Shown here: piece by piece, positions 60,811 to 64,000 of the stretch | Position numbering within the stretch: the first letter of the stretch is position 1 | How the letters are laid out: each line of letters opens with the position of its first letter | Source of the DNA: Salvelinus alpinus | Lineage: Eukaryota > Chordata > Actinopteri > Salmoniformes > Salmonidae | DNA length: 64,000 nt | Direction: 5' to 3' | Assembly (NCBI RefSeq): GCF_045679555.1 | Contig: NC_092091.1 | Location: forward strand, 74,649,580-74,713,579 | Notes under the pieces: model-generated | The model's input: only the letters and a program-made list of their open reading frames with translations | Told to the model about the DNA's origin: nothing | Database searches by the model: none | Translations under genes and position numbers: made by a program

Positions 60811-61134
60811 TGAACACAGCTATAGTTCTCAGGTTGCTGCCCTGCCCTTATCCTTAGTCTGCCTAAGCAGAGCAGAAGAAACCCAAAGTAATTTCATACT
60901 CACATAACCACGGTTCTATGAACTTAAAGGTGCATTAGCTGACTGAGAAAAACAACTTACTCAAAACATTCATTCATTCGAGCCGCCATTGACTCAGCTG
61001 CAGTTCTTTTCTTATTCTGCTTTGTGTTAGCAAGGACACTGATTTTACAACGTGAATTACTGCCAAGAGAATACATAAGGGTGACTCTGGGGCGGTGTTT
61101 GTGACAGATATCATAGCCATCCAGTATATAAGCA

Positions 61135-61142
61135 ACACTGAG
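61135..61142 (+). promoter_or_regulatory. TATA box of the short GIMAP-like gene, arm B'
   Basis: TATATAAG lies 74 bp before the ATG at 61209, with a conserved 5' UTR as in arm B. Confidence 0.5.
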
Positions 61143-61208
61143 GAAGGTAGTGACCTACTGTCTAATACACCTGATAGACGTACTCATCTACACTCCAAAA
61201 CCTATAAC

Positions 61209-61824
61209 ATGAGCAGCAAATTTGGTAAGTAACCTGTATAGTCTAATTTATGTAGCCTTCAAGAGGTATATGGTGGTCAAATTCATATTCTTCACTTTGA
61301 TTGAGTGCTTGCATGTCTTCTGTTTGAGGCCAAGTTATATCTCGTACATTGTGTTGGCTTTATACAGTGTCTTCGGAAAGTATTCAGACCCGTTGACTTT
61401 TTCCACATTTTGTTACATTACAGCCTTATTCTAAAATGTATTCAAATGTTTTTTTCTCATCAATCTACACACACTACCCCATCAATCTACACACACTACC
61501 CCATAATGACAAAGCATATAATGTTTGGCTAATTTATTCAAAACAATGTTCCAAGAGGCGGAGAGGTTCCTAAAAGTGTCCGAACAGGAGAAGTATAGGC
61601 TGATGAAGTAACTGGAGGCAAAACTGCAGGCAAAGTTTGAAGAGCATCCAACGGAACAAGAAAAGCTTTGGAGAAAACAGGAAAGAAAAGCTAGAGGGCA
61701 AGCTGAAAGAATAAACTACATTATAAGGCTAGGTGTTGCAGGTGCCGGATTAGGAGTGGCTTTGGGAATAGCTAGAGGCCTAGTTGGTATAACAGCTGGT
61801 GCAGCAGTGGGATCTGCAGTGTGA
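61209..61824 (+). pseudogene. Short GIMAP-like two-exon gene with early stop, arm B'
   Basis: Exon 1 61209-61224 (MSSKF, phase 1, donor GTAAGT) and probable exon 2 from 61556 (EAERFLKVSEQEKYRLMK, TAA 61609-61611). The frame after the stop remains open to 61824 with the same charged and Gly/Ala-rich hydrophobic tail as in arm B. The intron contains a solo Tc1 terminal repeat (61365-61520), slightly longer than in B through a short local duplication (ATCAATCTACACACACTACC). The G domain is absent. Possible product: a 23-residue peptide; more likely a transcribed relic. Confidence 0.55.
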
Positions 61825-62329
61825 GTGGTAGTAAATAGATGATGTTCACAATGAGTTCATGGCTAACAGTGCTGCCAATTCTACAAGTTGTTTGACTTAA
61901 TTACGTGATATTTAAAACCTCTATATACAGTATATCAGTGTTTTGACTTTGTCTTTCTGCCTTGCCTGTTCCAGGTTAATACTGCATCTACATGAATGTC
62001 CTATGAATGGTGTCCTTAGAGTTACATACATATGGTTCCCATTCCTGTCACGTTCCAAATGCAATTAATTGTGTTTATGATATTTATTCAATTCAAGAAT
62101 TGTTGTGTACATACTCAGCATTTTAACTAGCTTTGAAACAGCAGGTTTATTCTTAAGGAATATTACTGTGACTAATTTTTCGGTTCAATTTAGTTTTTAG
62201 CTTTATAAATTCATGAGATTAATGTTCTGTGTTCATTATATCTATCACTACACACATACAGATGATACATTTTTTTTTAATTGTGGCTCATAATTTTTTA
62301 AAATACTGTAACTAAATGAACGGAAGGGG
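61825..62329. other. 3' flank of the short GIMAP-like gene
   Basis: Reverse counterpart of 23484-24001; no gene. Confidence 0.4.
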
Positions 62330-62337
62330 CGTATATC

Positions 62338-63303
62338 CAGTGGTGTAAAGTACTTAAGTAAAAATACTTTAAAGTACTACTTTACATTTTGGGGTATCTG
62401 TACTTTACTATTCATATTTTTAACAACTTTTACTTTTACTTCACAACATTCCTTATGAAAATATTGTCATTTTTACTCCATACATTTTTCTGACACCCAA
62501 AAGTACTTATTATATGTTATATTGTTATATTTTGAATGCTTAGAAGGATAGGAAAATTGTCTAATTCTCGCACTTATCAACAGAAAATCCCTGGTCATCC
62601 CTACTGCCTCTGATCTGGCAGACTCACTAAACACACATGCTTCGTCTGTAAATTATGTCTGAGTGTTTGTAACGGCAGCCTTCCCTCTCTTCACGAGAAG
62701 AGAGGGTGTAACAGGGATCGGACCAACACGCAGCGTAGCCAGTGCTCAACATGTTTAATTACGAAAAAACAGAACACTTAACACAATACAAAAATAACAA
62801 AATGTGGCAAACCGATACAGTCCTATCTGGTGCAGAGAAAACACAGAGACAGGAAACAACCACCCACAAATCCCCAACACAAAACAAGCCACCTATATAT
62901 GATTCCCAATCAGGGACAACGATTGACAGCTGCCTCTGATTGAGAACCATATTAGGCCGAACACAGAAACAGACAAACTAGACACACAACATAGAATGCC
63001 CACCAAGCTCACGTCCTGACCAACACTAAAACAAGCAAAACACACAAGAACTATGGTCAGAACGTGACAGTGTTGAAGTGTGCCCTTGGCTATCTGTAGA
63101 TAAAAAAACAAGAAAATGATGCCTGGTTTGCTTAATATACGGAATGTGAAATGATTTATACTTTTAATTTTGATACTTATCTATATTTTAGGATTTACAT
63201 TTACTTTTTGATACTTTAGTATATTTTAAACCAAATACTTGTAGACTTTTAGTGAAGTAGTATTTTACTTGGTGCCTTTAACTTTTACTTGGGTCATTTT
63301 CTA
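62338..63303. mobile_element. hAT-like MITE interrupted by a solo LTR and a TTAA element, arm B'
   Basis: Left end CAGTGGTGTAAAGTACTTAA after CGTATATC (the inverted duplication of arm B). The body matches the reverse of 22934-23475. A solo LTR splits it at 62668-63069, and the last 55 bp are cut off at TTAA 63304-63307 by another element. Confidence 0.8.
62668..63069 (-). mobile_element. Solo LTR with 5-bp duplication, arm B' only
   Basis: TGTAACGGCAGCC...AACGTGACA on the plus strand, 402 bp, with GTGTT on both sides (62663-62667 and 63070-63074). The empty site is present in arm B near 23160. It contains the hairpin segment (62895-62952) and a short palindrome CCCTCTCTTCACGAGAAGAG near its start. 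Confidence 0.9.
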
Positions 63304-63307
63304 TTAA

Positions 63308-64000
63308 CCTCTACTTGGTCACATCCCGGATCCGGGAGCACCCTCATCAGTAAAAAAGCTGACTAGCATAGCCTAGCATAGCGCCACAAGTAAATACTAG
63401 CATCTAAATATCATGAAATCACAAGTCCAAGACACCAGATGAAAGATACACATCTTGTGAATCCAGCCATCATTTCAGATTTTTAAAATGTTTTACAGGG
63501 AAGACACAATATGTATTTCTATTAGCTAACCACGATAGCAAAAGACACAACTTTTTTTTCCCACCATTTTTTTCCTGCATAGGTAGCTATCACAAATTCG
63601 ACCAAATAAAGATATAAATAGTCACTAACCAAGAAACAACTTCATCAGATGACAGTCCTATAACAGATTTATTGTATAGCATATGTTTTGTTAGAAAAAT
63701 GTGCATATTTCAGGTATAAATCATAGTTTTACATTGCAGCCACCATCACAACGCTCACCAAAGCAGCTAGAATAACTACAGAGACCAACGTGAATTAACC
63801 AAATACTCATCATAAAACATTTATGAAAAATACACAGTGTACAGCAAATTAAAGACAAACATCTTGTGAATCCAGCCAATATTTCCGATTTTTTAAGTGT
63901 TTTACAGCGAAAACACAATATAGCATTATATTAGCTTACCACAATTGCCAAAAACACAACAGCATTGATTTAAGCCAACAGTAGAGATAACGAATAAACC
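63308..64000. mobile_element. TTAA-family element, cut by the window edge
   Basis: It begins right after TTAA 63304-63307 with CCTCTACTTGGTCACATCCC, followed by the perfect palindrome CCCGGATCCGGG. The body is the reverse of the 12182/20645 type (AAGATGTTTGTCTTTAATTT inverted, CATCAGATGACAGTCCTATA). The site in arm B (TTAA 22930-22933) is empty. Confidence 0.65.

Larger units (their letters stand above)
51716..63303. repeat. Inverted duplication arm B' (partner B 22934-35060)
   Basis: It shares all landmarks of arm B in reverse order. It lacks the TTAA element at 29620 and carries two solo LTRs not found in B (58533-58993 and 62668-63069). The minisatellite is about half as long. The right edge seen is the TTAA element at 63308; the arm may continue beyond the window. 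Confidence 0.9.

Overview
The window is vertebrate nuclear DNA from a salmonid-type teleost. The evidence is split GIMAP immune GTPase genes with GT-AG introns and TATA promoters, several Tc1-like transposon families, RSg-1-like LINE 3' ends, a tRNA-derived SINE, hAT elements, many solo LTRs and long minisatellites. There are no bacterial operons, rRNA genes or CRISPR arrays. The species was assigned from the repeat types I recognise; no search was run.

Only two genes look intact. Both are GIMAP (AIG1-type) GTPases with the same two-exon structure: a 25-nt coding exon 1 ending in phase 1, then one large exon carrying the G domain and a long charged coiled coil. One is on the minus strand (14480-16987, 373 aa) and the other on the plus strand (38712-40814, 370 aa). 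Around them are decayed relatives: a frameshifted GIMAP 3' end at the left edge (1-372, +), an orphan GIMAP first exon with its TATA box (12081, +), and two copies of a short GIMAP-like two-exon gene that share the same early stop (24002-24596, -; 61209-61824, +). This is a GIMAP cluster being expanded and broken by duplication and transposons.

The layout is dominated by two interleaved inverted duplications. Arm A (about 14047-20034) is repeated in reverse as A' (about 35083-41255); each carries one intact GIMAP. Arm B (at least 22934-35060) is repeated in reverse as B' (about 51716-63303); each carries the short GIMAP-like gene, a LINE, a 21-bp minisatellite, several Tc1 elements, a captured kinase fragment, a lectin-stalk-like exon and a Sleeping-Beauty-type Tc1. 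The order is A, B, A', spacer, B'. B and B' look much closer to each other than A and A' (identical 128-aa Tc1 frame versus about 26 GIMAP residue differences before the C-terminal tail), so there were probably two events of different age. Solo LTRs and a TTAA-targeting element present in one arm and absent from the other give empty-site pairs.

Left region (1-14 kb): GIMAP remnant and its 3' flank, SINE, LINE and Tc1 debris, a 37-bp minisatellite (8367-9262), an element with three 283-bp internal units (9739-11076), a GIMAP promoter plus exon 1, then a 1.86-kb TTAA-flanked element. Spacer (41.3-51.7 kb): GIMAP 3' flank, LTR pieces, a third copy of the minisatellite block, and a dead hAT transposase gene into which two TTAA elements inserted back to back.

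Most notable observations: (1) the interleaved inverted arms; (2) an 18-residue patch of the GIMAP G domain in which all nine nucleotide differences between the two genes change the protein; (3) a TTAA-targeting, piggyBac-like non-autonomous family supported by three occupied/empty comparisons, with differing palindromes near its ends; (4) a LIMK/TESK-like kinase catalytic-loop fragment trapped between two transposons; (5) a long hairpin conserved in four different LTRs.
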